From: Mesorhizobium ciceri biovar biserrulae WSM1271
GTDB lineage: Bacteria; Pseudomonadota; Alphaproteobacteria; Rhizobiales; Rhizobiaceae
DNA: 64,000 bases
Assembly (NCBI RefSeq): GCF_000185905.1
Contig: NC_014923.1
Coordinates: 5,045,501-5,109,500 of the forward strand
Reading direction: 5' to 3'
This document shows, in pieces, positions 1 through 8,475 of the stretch (its first letter is position 1; every line of letters begins with the position of its first letter). A program made the translations under genes and the position numbers. The notes beneath the pieces are model-generated. The model worked only from the letters and a program-made list of their open reading frames with translations. It did no database searches and was not told where the DNA came from.

Positions 1-1273
1 CCGATTCGCGATCGACGGCCTGATCGTACTGGCCGGCGACCGGGCTTTCCTGGATCAGCTTTTGCCGCTCAGCGGCCGTTATGGGCCCAAGCCGCGAGGA
101 TGGCGGGCGGATCAGTGTCCGCTGCACCATGGACGGAACACCCTTGGCTTCCAACGTCGAGACCAGCGCCTCGCCAGTGGCAAGCTGTGTAATGGCGGTC
201 ATGCAGTCGAAATCGGGATTTGGCCGGAACGTTTCGGCCGCCGTCCGGACTGCCTGCTGCTCGCGCGGTGTATAGGCGCGCAGCGCGTGCTGGACGCGAT
301 TGCCGAGCTGGGCCAGGACTTTTTCAGGGATATCCAAAGGGTTCTGGGTGACGAAATAGACGCCGACGCCTTTCGAGCGGATCAGTCGGACGACCTGTTC
401 GACGCGATCGATGAGCACCTTGGGTGCTTCGTCGAACAGAAGATGGGCCTCGTCGAAGAAGAACACCAGCTTCGGCTTGTCGGGGTCGCCGACTTCCGGC
501 AGCACCTCGAACAGCTCCGACATCAGCCATAGCAGGAAGGTCGCGTAGAGCCGCGGATTCATCATCAGCTTGTCGGCGGCAAGCACGCTGATGGCGCCGC
601 GTCCGTCGCGGGTGGTGCGCATGATATCGGCGATACGCAGTGCCGGTTCGCCGAAGAAGTTTGCGGCCCCCTGCTGTTCGAGGACCAGCAGCGTGCGCTG
701 GATAGCCCCGACCGATGGCTTCGTCACGTTGCCATAGCGCGAGCCGATCTCGTCGGCGCGCTCGGCGATGTTGGCGAGCAGCGCCTGCAGATCCTTCATG
801 TCGAGCAGCAGCAAGCCTTCCTCGTCCGCCAGGCGGAAGGCGATGTTCATGATGCCTTCCTGCGCCTCGGTCAGGTTCATCAGGCGCGACAGCAACAACG
901 GCCCCATTTCCGAGACCGTGGCGCGGATCGGATGACCCTGCTCGCCGAACAAGTCCCAGAAGATAACGGGAAATTCCTGGAAGTCATACGGATCGAGCTT
1001 GACCTGTTCGGCCCGCTTGACGAGGAAATCCTGTGCCGTGCCCATCATCGCGATGCCCGACAGATCACCCTTGATGTCCGCGCAGAACACCGGCACGCCG
1101 GCGTTGGAAAATCCTTCGGCCAGGATCTGCAAGGTGACGGTCTTGCCGGTGCCGGTGGCGCCGGTCACCAGGCCGTGACGATTCCCATATCGCAGCAACA
1201 ACTGCTCGGCACGCTGATAGCTGTCGTCGGGCTTTCGGCTGGCGCCGATGAAAATACTGGTCTCGTCAGCCAT
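1..1273 (-). CDS. HerA/YjgR-type (DUF853) P-loop ATPase, 3' end beyond window
   Basis: The reading frame is open from an ATG at 1273 to the left edge (424 codons), so the C-terminus is missing. It begins MADETSIFIGASRK. A Walker A motif (GATGTGKT) lies at residues 38-45, and a Walker B-like LVFFFDEAH is followed by LLFDEAPKVL, as in the DUF853/YjgR branch of the HerA-FtsK superfamily. Such proteins are hexameric-type DNA-translocating or helicase-like ATPases. The cellular role of the YjgR branch is not established, so none is assigned. The start has GGAG about 12 bases upstream. The gene diverges from mutA across a 329-base gap holding tandem repeats. The family call is firm. Confidence 0.9.
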   Translation of the reverse strand, partial: MADETSIFIGASRKPDDSYQRAEQLLLRYGNRHGLVTGATGTGKTVTLQILAEGFSNAGVPVFCADIKGDLSGIAMMGTAQDFLVKRAEQVKLDPYDFQEFPVIFWDLFGEQGHPIRATVSEMGPLLLSRLMNLTEAQEGIMNIAFRLADEEGLLLLDMKDLQALLANIAERADEIGSRYGNVTKPSVGAIQRTLLVLEQQGAANFFGEPALRIADIMRTTRDGRGAISVLAADKLMMNPRLYATFLLWLMSELFEVLPEVGDPDKPKLVFFFDEAHLLFDEAPKVLIDRVEQVVRLIRSKGVGVYFVTQNPLDIPEKVLAQLGNRVQHALRAYTPREQQAVRTAAETFRPNPDFDCMTAITQLATGEALVSTLEAKGVPSMVQRTLIRPPSSRLGPITAAERQKLIQESPVAGQYDQAVDRES

Positions 1274-1354
1274 ATGTCCGGTCTCCGCAAACTGATGTGT
1301 CTAAAGCCAGTGGCCTTGCCGCAGGTATAGTGAGGCCATTGCACAGCGACAATG

Positions 1355-1430
1355 CCATTCGTCCAAATCGGGGCCATTCGTCCAAATCCGGGCCATTCGC
1401 CCAAATCGGCCCCATTCGTTCAGATCGGGT
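1355..1430. repeat. four 19-bp tandem repeats between herA-like gene and mutA
   Basis: Four consecutive units start at 1355, 1374, 1393 and 1412 with an exact 19-base period. The consensus is CCATTCGTCCAAATCGGGG. Units 1 and 2 differ at one position, and units 3 and 4 at a few. The preceding 19 bases (from 1336) share only the leading CCATT. The array lies in the 329-base divergent gap between the ATPase start (1273) and mutA (1603). The rest of the gap shows no gene. Two turns of helix per unit would suit a regulator binding in phase, but function is inferred only. Confidence 0.9.
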
Positions 1431-1602
1431 TTTTGGAGCTTGCGGATTTTGCCGCTGTTTGGCAATCGTCGTCCACGCGGACTGACCTATATCTGATGGA
1501 TCGAATCCGGTCTCTGAAAGCGCATTGCATTGCGATATCGGACCGGGGACCGTAGACTGAACCGCTCCCGGCTGGTGCGGCCGCATGAAACGAGGAGGAC
1601 GG

Positions 1603-3045
1603 ATGGGCGCCGGAGCCTTGATCCAGGACGTGGAACCCGAGAACGCCGAGCGTCAGCGATGGCTCGCCTTGGCGGAAAAGGCATTGGCAGGCGCTTCCTT
1701 CGAGGAAAAGCTGGTCTCGCACAGCGATGACAACATCCGTATCGAACCGCTCTACGACCGCAGCACCGCGGCGGAACCGATCGTGCGTACAAACCCGAAA
1801 TCGCCATGGATCGTCAGCCAGCGCATCGACGATCCGGACATCGACCGTGCCAGAAGCCAAGCGCTGGAGGATGTTGCACAGGGTGCCACGGGATTGTCGC
1901 TGGTCTTCGAAGGGGCGCCCAACGCGTTCGGCTACGGCTTGCCGAGAACGGCGGAGGCGCTGGAGGCGGTGCTGGACGGCATACCGCTCAACCGCATCCA
2001 GGTTCGCATCGACGCCCATCCCTGGAGCCGCGCCGTGGCCGACTGGCTGGTCGCGTTCCTGAGCAAGCGGCGATCGGACCCGGCAAAGCTCAACCTCTCC
2101 TTCGGCATCGATCCAGCGGCGATCTTCGCGGGAACCGGTCGGCTGCGCATGTCGATCGAGGCGCTGCAGGCCTCTATGCCACAGTCGCTGGCGCACTTCT
2201 TCGCGATGGGCGTTCCGGGCGTGCTGCTGGAAGCTGACGGGCGCGTGTTCCACAATGCCGGCGCCACGGAAGCGCAGGAACTTGGCATCATGCTGGCTTC
2301 GGCTGTCTCCTATCTCAGAATGTTCGAGACGGCGCGGCAGCCGCTTGTCTATGCCGCACCCCATATCGGTTTTGCGCTCAGCGTCGACCAGGACCAGTTG
2401 CTGTCGACGGCCAAGATGCGAGCACTGCGCAGGCTATGGGCGCGGGTGCAGGAGGCTTGTTCGATCCCGACATCCACCGCCAATATCCATGCCGAGACGT
2501 CGTTTCGCATGATGACGGCGATGGATCCGGAGACCAACATCCTGCGCACCACCATTGCATGCTTTGCCGCGGCGTGCGGCGGCGCCGATTCGATCTCCAT
2601 CCTGCCGCACACGATCGCGCATGGTCTGCCGGCGGGTTTTGCCCGTCGTGTTGCCCGCAACACGCAGCTGATCATGGCCAATGAAAGCCATATCGATCAT
2701 GTCACCGATCCCGCCTATGGTTCCGGCGCCGTCGAGGCGTTGACCGCGGAGTTGTGCGAGTTGGCGTGGACGGAATTGCAGACGATCGAAGCCGAGGGCG
2801 GTGTCCTGTCCAGCCTTCAGGACGGACGCATCCAGAAGCGCGTCCACGCAGCTGCGGAGCAGCGCAATGCAGCCTACCGCACAGGCCAACGGGCCATCAT
2901 CGGCACCACGCTCTATCCATCGAAAGACGAACGTCCGGTCGAGACGCTGGCGGCGGAACGGCGGCCGGCCTTCACCGAAGGCGTTGCCGTCTGCGAGGCG
3001 CTGTTTCCAGTCCGCATCGACCAATCGATCGGAGCCGGCTCTTGA
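1603..3045 (+). CDS. mutA: methylmalonyl-CoA mutase small (beta) subunit
   Basis: This is the small subunit of the adenosylcobalamin-dependent mutase that interconverts succinyl-CoA and (R)-methylmalonyl-CoA in propionate and branched-chain catabolism. The chain resembles the MutB TIM-barrel region, for example in the ARRVARNTQLIMANES and HAETSFRMM segments. It stops without a C-terminal cobalamin domain, so it is a compact, presumably non-catalytic subunit. The frame is open from an ATG at 1585, but AGGAGG at 1593-1598 sits just upstream of the in-frame ATG at 1603. I therefore choose 1603 (480 residues). Its TGA (3043-3045) overlaps the TTG start of mutB, implying translational coupling. 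The 19-bp repeat array lies upstream. Confidence 0.9.
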   Translation: MGAGALIQDVEPENAERQRWLALAEKALAGASFEEKLVSHSDDNIRIEPLYDRSTAAEPIVRTNPKSPWIVSQRIDDPDIDRARSQALEDVAQGATGLSLVFEGAPNAFGYGLPRTAEALEAVLDGIPLNRIQVRIDAHPWSRAVADWLVAFLSKRRSDPAKLNLSFGIDPAAIFAGTGRLRMSIEALQASMPQSLAHFFAMGVPGVLLEADGRVFHNAGATEAQELGIMLASAVSYLRMFETARQPLVYAAPHIGFALSVDQDQLLSTAKMRALRRLWARVQEACSIPTSTANIHAETSFRMMTAMDPETNILRTTIACFAAACGGADSISILPHTIAHGLPAGFARRVARNTQLIMANESHIDHVTDPAYGSGAVEALTAELCELAWTELQTIEAEGGVLSSLQDGRIQKRVHAAAEQRNAAYRTGQRAIIGTTLYPSKDERPVETLAAERRPAFTEGVAVCEALFPVRIDQSIGAGS

Positions 3046-5165
3046 TCCCGGACTTCGGCCAGATCGGCTGGGTCCCGCCACGCCGCGCTCCCGTCGAGGT
3101 CAAAGGCCAGCGGACCACGCCGGAAGGGCTCGTCGCCAAGCATCTGTACAATCAAAGCGACCTCAAGGGGTTGCCGCATCTCGACACCTATCCCGGCCTG
3201 CCGCCCTTCGTGCGCGGCCCCTACCCGACCATGTATGTCCAGCAGCCCTGGACCATCCGGCAATATGCCGGCTTCTCGACGGCCGAAGAATCCAATGCAT
3301 TTTACCGACGCAACCTTGCCGCCGGCCAGAAGGGCCTGTCGGTCGCCTTCGATCTCGCCACGCATCGCGGCTATGACAGCGATCATCCGCGCGTTGCCGG
3401 CGATGTCGGCATGGCTGGCGTCGCCATCGATTCCATTCTCGACATGCGGCAGCTCTTCGACGGCATTCCGCTCGGCGAGATGACGGTATCGATGACGATG
3501 AACGGCGCGGTGCTGCCGATCATGGCGCTCTACATTGTCGCGGCGGAAGAACAGGGCGTTGCGCAGAAAGATCTCGCCGGCACCATTCAGAACGACATTC
3601 TGAAAGAGTTCATGGTCCGCAACACCTACATCTATCCGCCGAAACCCTCGATGCGGATCGTGTCGGACATCTTCTCGTACACATCGAAGAACATGCCGAA
3701 GTTCAATTCGATATCGATCTCCGGCTATCACATGCAGGAGGCCGGCGCGACGGCCGACCTTGAACTCGCCTATACGATCGCCGATGGCATCGAGTATGCC
3801 CGCGCCGGCGTCGCGGCGGGCCTCGACATTGACCGCTTTGCGCCGCGCCTGTCCTTCTTCTGGGCCATCGGCATGAATTTCTTCATGGAAGTCGCCAAGC
3901 TGCGGGCCGCGCGCCTGTTGTGGGCGACCCTGATGCAGAAGAATTTTTCGCCCAAGGACGAGCGCTCGTTGTCGCTGCGCACCCATTGCCAGACTTCTGG
4001 CTGGTCGCTGACGGCGCAGGATCCCTACAACAACATTGTCCGCACCATGATCGAGGCAATGGCTGCAACGCAGGGCCACACCCAATCGCTGCACACCAAT
4101 TCCTTCGACGAGGCGATGGCGCTGCCGACCGACCATTCGGCGCGGATCGCCCGCAACACCCAGCTCATCCTGCAAAAGGAATCCGGCACCACGCGCATCA
4201 TCGACCCGTGGGGCGGTTCGGCCTATCTTGAACGGCTGACGCATGATCTGGCGGCGCGCGCGCTTGCTCATATCGAGGAGGTCGAGGCGCTCGGCGGCAT
4301 GGCGGCGGCGACCGAACAGGGCATTCCCAAGCTGCGCATCGAGGAAGCTGCCGCGCGCACGCAGGCGCGGATCGATTCCGGCGAGCAGATGCTGGTCGGC
4401 GTCAACGCCCATCGGCCCGAGACCGACATCGAGGTCGACGTGCTGAAGATCGACAATGCCGAGGTCAGGGCCCGGCAATTGTCGAAGCTGCAACGGCTGA
4501 AGGGCACGCGCGATGTCGCCGCCGTCGAAAGCGCACTCGATGCGCTGACCCGTGCCGCGCAAGGCAATGAAAACCTGCTGGAATTCGCCATCCGAGCCGC
4601 GCGCGCCAATGCAACGGTCGGCGAGATTTCATTCGCGTTGGAAAGGGCGTTTGGGCGCCACGTCGCTACGGTGCAGACCATTTCCGGCATCTATCGCAAG
4701 GCGCTTGGCGATCATCCCGTGGTCGACGGGCTGCAGGACAAGCTTGACGCCTTCGAGAAGAAGACCGGCGGCAAGCCGCGCATTCTCGTCGCCAAGATGG
4801 GCCAGGACGGCCACGACCGTGGCCAGAAGGTCATCGCTACGGCCTTCGCCGATCTCGGCTTCGACGTCACCGTCGGCGCGATGTTCCAGACACCGGATGA
4901 GATCGCCAGGCTGGCGGTCGCACAGGACGTCCACATCGTCGGCGCCTCGTCGCTGGCGGCGGGACATTTGACGCTGATCCCGGAACTGCGCGACGCGCTT
5001 AAAAAGCTCGGCCGCGGCGACATGCTGATCGTCGCCGGCGGCGTCATCCCACCGCAGGACTATGACGCGGTGCGGCAAGCCGGCGCTGCGGAAATCTTCC
5101 CGCCGGGCACAGTCATTCCAGAGGCAGCGGATCGCCTGCTGGACCGCCTGCTGGCCACGGACTAG
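3042..5165 (+). CDS. mutB: methylmalonyl-CoA mutase large (catalytic) subunit
   Basis: This is the catalytic subunit of methylmalonyl-CoA mutase, 707 residues from a TTG start at 3042 that overlaps the mutA stop (TTGA). The reading frame runs further upstream to 2754, but the family N-terminus (IPDFGQIGWVPP) begins here. The barrel shows the substrate-region motifs GYDSDHP, GTIQNDILKEF and QTSGWSLTAQDPYNN. The C-terminal cobalamin domain carries the base-off B12 motif as GQDGHDRG (DxHxxG), followed by the GASSLAAGH and VAGGVIPPQD segments. Length and motifs are normal. It is co-transcribed with mutA. No MeaB-type chaperone or epimerase gene is visible in the window. Confidence 0.97.
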   Translation: MIPDFGQIGWVPPRRAPVEVKGQRTTPEGLVAKHLYNQSDLKGLPHLDTYPGLPPFVRGPYPTMYVQQPWTIRQYAGFSTAEESNAFYRRNLAAGQKGLSVAFDLATHRGYDSDHPRVAGDVGMAGVAIDSILDMRQLFDGIPLGEMTVSMTMNGAVLPIMALYIVAAEEQGVAQKDLAGTIQNDILKEFMVRNTYIYPPKPSMRIVSDIFSYTSKNMPKFNSISISGYHMQEAGATADLELAYTIADGIEYARAGVAAGLDIDRFAPRLSFFWAIGMNFFMEVAKLRAARLLWATLMQKNFSPKDERSLSLRTHCQTSGWSLTAQDPYNNIVRTMIEAMAATQGHTQSLHTNSFDEAMALPTDHSARIARNTQLILQKESGTTRIIDPWGGSAYLERLTHDLAARALAHIEEVEALGGMAAATEQGIPKLRIEEAAARTQARIDSGEQMLVGVNAHRPETDIEVDVLKIDNAEVRARQLSKLQRLKGTRDVAAVESALDALTRAAQGNENLLEFAIRAARANATVGEISFALERAFGRHVATVQTISGIYRKALGDHPVVDGLQDKLDAFEKKTGGKPRILVAKMGQDGHDRGQKVIATAFADLGFDVTVGAMFQTPDEIARLAVAQDVHIVGASSLAAGHLTLIPELRDALKKLGRGDMLIVAGGVIPPQDYDAVRQAGAAEIFPPGTVIPEAADRLLDRLLATD

Positions 5166-5225
5166 GACTGCTGCATCTCTGAAAAGGTTGTGCTAGACTG
5201 ACACTGCAACCAAGGTGCGGTAACC

Positions 5226-5449
5226 GTGAAGACGACCATCCACAAGCTCGACGACGGATCAGATGCCCTGATCTTGCCACGGGAATGCTGGACAGCTTGA
5301 ATCTGCAATCGGGCGATCAGCTCCAGATCATCGAAACTGATCACGGCATCATTTTAAGACCGGTGGCCGACAGGTTCGAACGGCAGATGAAGGCCGCGCG
5401 CGAGGTCATGGACAAATATCGGGTCGGGCTTCAGAAACTCGCCAAATGA
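5226..5449 (+). pseudogene. AbrB/MazE-type antitoxin relic, single-base frameshift
   Basis: A GTG start at 5226 opens VKTTIHKLDDGSDALILPRE and then hits TGA after four more codons. A second frame starting at 5285 continues MLDSLNLQSGDQ, then IIETDHGIILRPVADRFE, and ends at 5449 with QKLAK. Restoring one base after GAA at 5283-5285 would give PREVLDSLNL and an intact 74-residue protein. Its layout (beta-strand swapped-hairpin DNA-binding N-terminus, then a helical FERQMKAAREVM tail) is that of MazE/SpoVT-AbrB antitoxins. No toxin gene follows: the next gene is greA-like on the other strand. It may be a true relic or a sequencing deletion. The promoter-like TTGTGCTAGACT stretch lies upstream. 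Confidence 0.75.
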
Positions 5450-5481
5450 CGCGCCAATCAGTGCGGCGGATTTGAGACGTC

Positions 5482-5955
5482 CTAGCTCTCGGAGAGCTTG
5501 ACGATTTCCCATTCCTTGCCGTTGACGCTGGCCAAGTCGCCGATCTTCTTGCCGAACAGGGCGACAGCCATTGGCGAAACATGCGAAATGCTGCCCTTGG
5601 TGGGATCAGCCTCGTCCTCGCCGACGATCTTCCAATGCACCTTCTTGCCGTCATCGCTCTCGATCGTGACGCCCATGCCGAAGCGCACAACGTCACTGCC
5701 CGGCTCCGGCACCGAGAGTTCGGCGCTTTCGCGCCGGGCGGTCCAGTAACGCAGATCGCGCGACACGACCGCTATGCGCTCGCGGTCGGCTTTGCGTTCG
5801 GCCTTCGCCAGTATGTCGCGCAGATCGGCCAGATTTTCCTCGATCTGCGCCAGGCCGCGTTCCGTCACCAGATTGCGATGCTGGCTGACCGGCCGCTCAC
5901 CGACACCGGCGATGGCATTTTCGCTGTCTTCCTCGCGGGTGAAAGCTCTGCTCAT
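5482..5955 (-). CDS. GreA/GreB-family elongation factor with altered tip
   Basis: A 157-residue protein. The C-terminal half (about 90-155) matches the GreA/GreB FKBP-like domain, with the segments ESDDGKKVHWKIVGEDEAD, ISHVSPMAVALFGKKIGD and NGKEWEIVKL. The N-terminal half contains a helical hairpin (LVTERGLAQIEENLADLR). Canonical GreA carries an acidic loop, DLSENAEY, at the hairpin tip to reach the RNA polymerase active site. I do not see it here: the corresponding stretch reads VVSRDLRYWTARRESAEL. The protein probably binds polymerase through the secondary channel, but transcript-cleavage stimulation is doubtful. It stands alone, divergent from the beta-helix gene. Confidence 0.85.
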   Translation of the reverse strand: MSRAFTREEDSENAIAGVGERPVSQHRNLVTERGLAQIEENLADLRDILAKAERKADRERIAVVSRDLRYWTARRESAELSVPEPGSDVVRFGMGVTIESDDGKKVHWKIVGEDEADPTKGSISHVSPMAVALFGKKIGDLASVNGKEWEIVKLSES

Positions 5956-6076
5956 TTCCTGAACTTAGGCCCGCAGAGGCTGCTCGACAAGCCATTGTCG
6001 TTTCCGTCCAGAGGAGAGGCAAACCGTCTGGCACGATTCCTGCGACGCCAAGGTTGAACGCTGGGATTCTGTGCCG

Positions 6077-7453
6077 ATGTTGAACAGACGAACGCTGCTG
6101 ACTGGAACCGCCGGCTTTGCCGTCATGGGCCTTGCGCTCGGCAAGGCGGTAGCCGCAAGCTTGAGCGGCATCGAGAAAGCCTCGATGCGCGGCTCGATCA
6201 ATGCCACCGAACTCGGCGTGCAGCCCGGCACATCAGACGATCAGAGCAAGGCCTTCGCCAAACTGCTGCGTGACGCAAACAGCCGCGACATGCCGGTGTT
6301 CCTGCCGCCCGGCACCTATGTCGTCTCCAATCTTTCGCTGCCCGGCCGCGTACGTCTTTCCGGCGTGCCGGGCGCGACGCGCATCGTTTACGGCGGTGAC
6401 GGCCACCTGTTCATGGCCGAACAGGCCGACCATATCGAACTTAGCGGACTGGTCTTCGATGGTGCGAACCGTGCGATGGGCGATTACACGCAAGGGCTGC
6501 TCGATCTGCGCCGTGTCGCGCACCTCGCCATCGACAATTGCCAGATCACCGGCAGCGGCAAGAACGGGCTGGCGCTGGAACACGCGATCGGCCGGATCGA
6601 GCGCTGTGAGATATCGGGCGCCGCCGATGCCGGCATCTATTCGGTCGAAGCCGGCGGGCTGGCCATCACGGGCAACACCGTTTCCGACTGCGCCAATGGC
6701 GGCATCCTCGTACACCGCTGGCAGGTGGCCGAAGACGGCACCATGGTCACCGGCAACCGCGTCCAAGGGATCCAGGCACGCAGCGGCGGAACCGGGCAGA
6801 ACGGCAACGGCATCAATGCCTTTCGCGCCGGCAATGTCGTCATCTCGGGCAACATCGTCTCGGACTGCGCCTTCTCGGCCATCCGCGCCAACAGCGCCAG
6901 CAACCTGCAGATATCGGGCAACACCTGCTCGCGCTCTGGCGAAACGGCGATCTATTCCGAGTTCTCGTTCGAAGGCGCCATCATCAGCAACAACATCGTC
7001 GACGGCGCCGCCAACGGCATCTCGATCGTCAATTTCAACGAAGGCGGCCGCATGGGCGTCTGTTCCGGCAACATCGTGCGCAATCTGTCGACCAGCGGCC
7101 CCTACCCCGCCGACTCGCCGGGATTTGGCGTCGGCATCGGCGTTGAGGCCGACACCACCGTTTCCAACAATGTCATCGAGAACGCGCCACTCTATGGCAT
7201 GCAGATCGGCTGGGGCCCGTACCTGCGCAATGTCGTCGCCACCGGCAACATCATCCGCAAGGCAGGAACCGGGATCGTCGTATCCGTGGTCGAGGGCGCC
7301 GGTACGGCCGTCATTTCAGACAATGTCATCGACGGCGCGCTGAACGGTGCGGTTGTCGGCCAGCGCTGGGCGGAGCCCGCGACAGGCGATCTCGCCTCGT
7401 CAAACGGTAGCGGCTACGCGCATCTGACCGTCGAGCGCAATCACGTCACTTGA
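6077..7453 (+). CDS. Tat-exported parallel beta-helix repeat protein
   Basis: The protein has 458 residues from ATG 6077 (a GTG at 6071 adds two). It opens with a twin-arginine signal, NRRTLLTGTAGFAVMG, and a cleavage region near KAVAAS, so a folded protein is exported. The mature part is right-handed parallel beta-helix: repeated turns such as ITGNTVSDCANGGILV, ISGNIVSDCAFSAI, ISGNTCSRSGETAI and ISNNIVDGAANGISI recur about every 25 residues. This matches the Tat-translocated repetitive family of rhizobia (TIGR03808-like). Folds of this kind occur in polysaccharide lyases and pectin-active enzymes, but no catalytic set is recognised and no function is assigned. The 3' end overlaps the convergent asparaginase gene by 8 bases. 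Confidence 0.85.
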   Translation: MLNRRTLLTGTAGFAVMGLALGKAVAASLSGIEKASMRGSINATELGVQPGTSDDQSKAFAKLLRDANSRDMPVFLPPGTYVVSNLSLPGRVRLSGVPGATRIVYGGDGHLFMAEQADHIELSGLVFDGANRAMGDYTQGLLDLRRVAHLAIDNCQITGSGKNGLALEHAIGRIERCEISGAADAGIYSVEAGGLAITGNTVSDCANGGILVHRWQVAEDGTMVTGNRVQGIQARSGGTGQNGNGINAFRAGNVVISGNIVSDCAFSAIRANSASNLQISGNTCSRSGETAIYSEFSFEGAIISNNIVDGAANGISIVNFNEGGRMGVCSGNIVRNLSTSGPYPADSPGFGVGIGVEADTTVSNNVIENAPLYGMQIGWGPYLRNVVATGNIIRKAGTGIVVSVVEGAGTAVISDNVIDGALNGAVVGQRWAEPATGDLASSNGSGYAHLTVERNHVT

Positions 7454-8450
7454 GAGTTGCCGTCGGCCTCAGCGCTCCGACTTTGGCACCGTTGCGATTT
7501 TCGATGGGCGTGTTTGCCAATTCGAGCAGCTTCGCCGCCAAGGCCTCGTCGGCACGCAACAGTTTGGCAAGGACGGCGGCAACCATGGCTTCGCCGGCGC
7601 GGCCGGCGCCATCATCGCATTTGAGTGCGATGCCGAGGCCAAGTTCCGGAATTGCGGCACAATGGACGCCTTCGGCGCCGCCCTTCGTGAAAATCCGCCC
7701 TGGTGCGGCCTCCATCAACGCGACGTCTTCGCGGCCGCTGCCGGAAACGAAGAAGGGCTCGGCCATGCAGGCGGAAAGCAGCCGCTTTGCAGCCTTGGCT
7801 CGCTCTGGGCCAAAACCTGATGTCGTGGCCATGCGGGCAAAGCCGAGCGCGAAGCTCCTGAGCGGCACCGCGTAGGTCGGGATCGAACAGCCGTCGATGG
7901 CACGCTGGTCCTCACCATGGACAGCGCCCGTCACCGACTGCATGGCGTCGCGCACCATGTCCTGCAGGCCGTGTCCCGGCTTGACATAGCCGCGATGCGC
8001 AATGCCGGCGTGGACGCAGGTGCAGAGGAAGCCGGAATGTTTGCCGGAACAATTGTTGTGCAAGGCGTTCGGCGAGCCGCCGGCGCGGGCGAGCGCAATC
8101 TCGGCGTCATGATTGGATGGCCAATGCGTGCCGCATTCGAGCGCCGATCCGTCCAGCCCAGCCTTGGCCAGCATGGATCGCGCAAGGTCGACATGTGCCG
8201 GCTCGCCCGAGTGGGAGGCGCAGGCGAGCGCCAGTTCGCGGTTGCCGAAACCATAGGCATCCGCCGCCCCGCTTTCGACCAACGGCAAGGCCTGGATCGC
8301 CTTGACCGCCGAGCGCGGAAACACCGGCTTGGCCGTATCGCCGATCTCCCACACGGGCTTGCCGTCGCCATCGAAGACCGCGACTGAGCCGCGATGCGCG
8401 CTCTCGACGATCGCGCCGCGCAAGACTTCGATCAGAACCGGATTTGTCAT
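7446..8450 (-). CDS. L-asparaginase, rhizobial AnsA/ReAV-like family (PF06089)
   Basis: The predicted enzyme hydrolyses asparagine to aspartate and ammonia. It has 334 residues from ATG 8450, which has a strong GGGAGGTGAC ribosome site; the open frame upstream of it lacks family features. The sequence MTNPVLIEVLRG leads into RSAVKA, giving the Ser-x-x-Lys pair at residues 47 and 50. NNCSGKHSG gives Cys134 and Lys137. These match the serine/lysine and zinc-ligand residues described for Rhizobium etli asparaginase ReAV, which is unrelated to the E. coli-type enzymes. The gene follows the thiolase on the same strand with a 25-base gap, so co-transcription is likely. Confidence 0.92.
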   Translation of the reverse strand: MTNPVLIEVLRGAIVESAHRGSVAVFDGDGKPVWEIGDTAKPVFPRSAVKAIQALPLVESGAADAYGFGNRELALACASHSGEPAHVDLARSMLAKAGLDGSALECGTHWPSNHDAEIALARAGGSPNALHNNCSGKHSGFLCTCVHAGIAHRGYVKPGHGLQDMVRDAMQSVTGAVHGEDQRAIDGCSIPTYAVPLRSFALGFARMATTSGFGPERAKAAKRLLSACMAEPFFVSGSGREDVALMEAAPGRIFTKGGAEGVHCAAIPELGLGIALKCDDGAGRAGEAMVAAVLAKLLRADEALAAKLLELANTPIENRNGAKVGALRPTATLK

Positions 8451-8475
8451 GTCACCTCCCGCAAATGCGGGCGGT

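Noticed and set aside
1355..1430. Possible CRISPR array
   Set aside because: The units are contiguous without spacers and there are no cas genes.
1165..1586. Overlapping minus-strand frames across the 19-bp repeats with repeating residues
   Set aside because: The repeating peptide pattern reflects the DNA repeat, and there is no ribosome site or family match.
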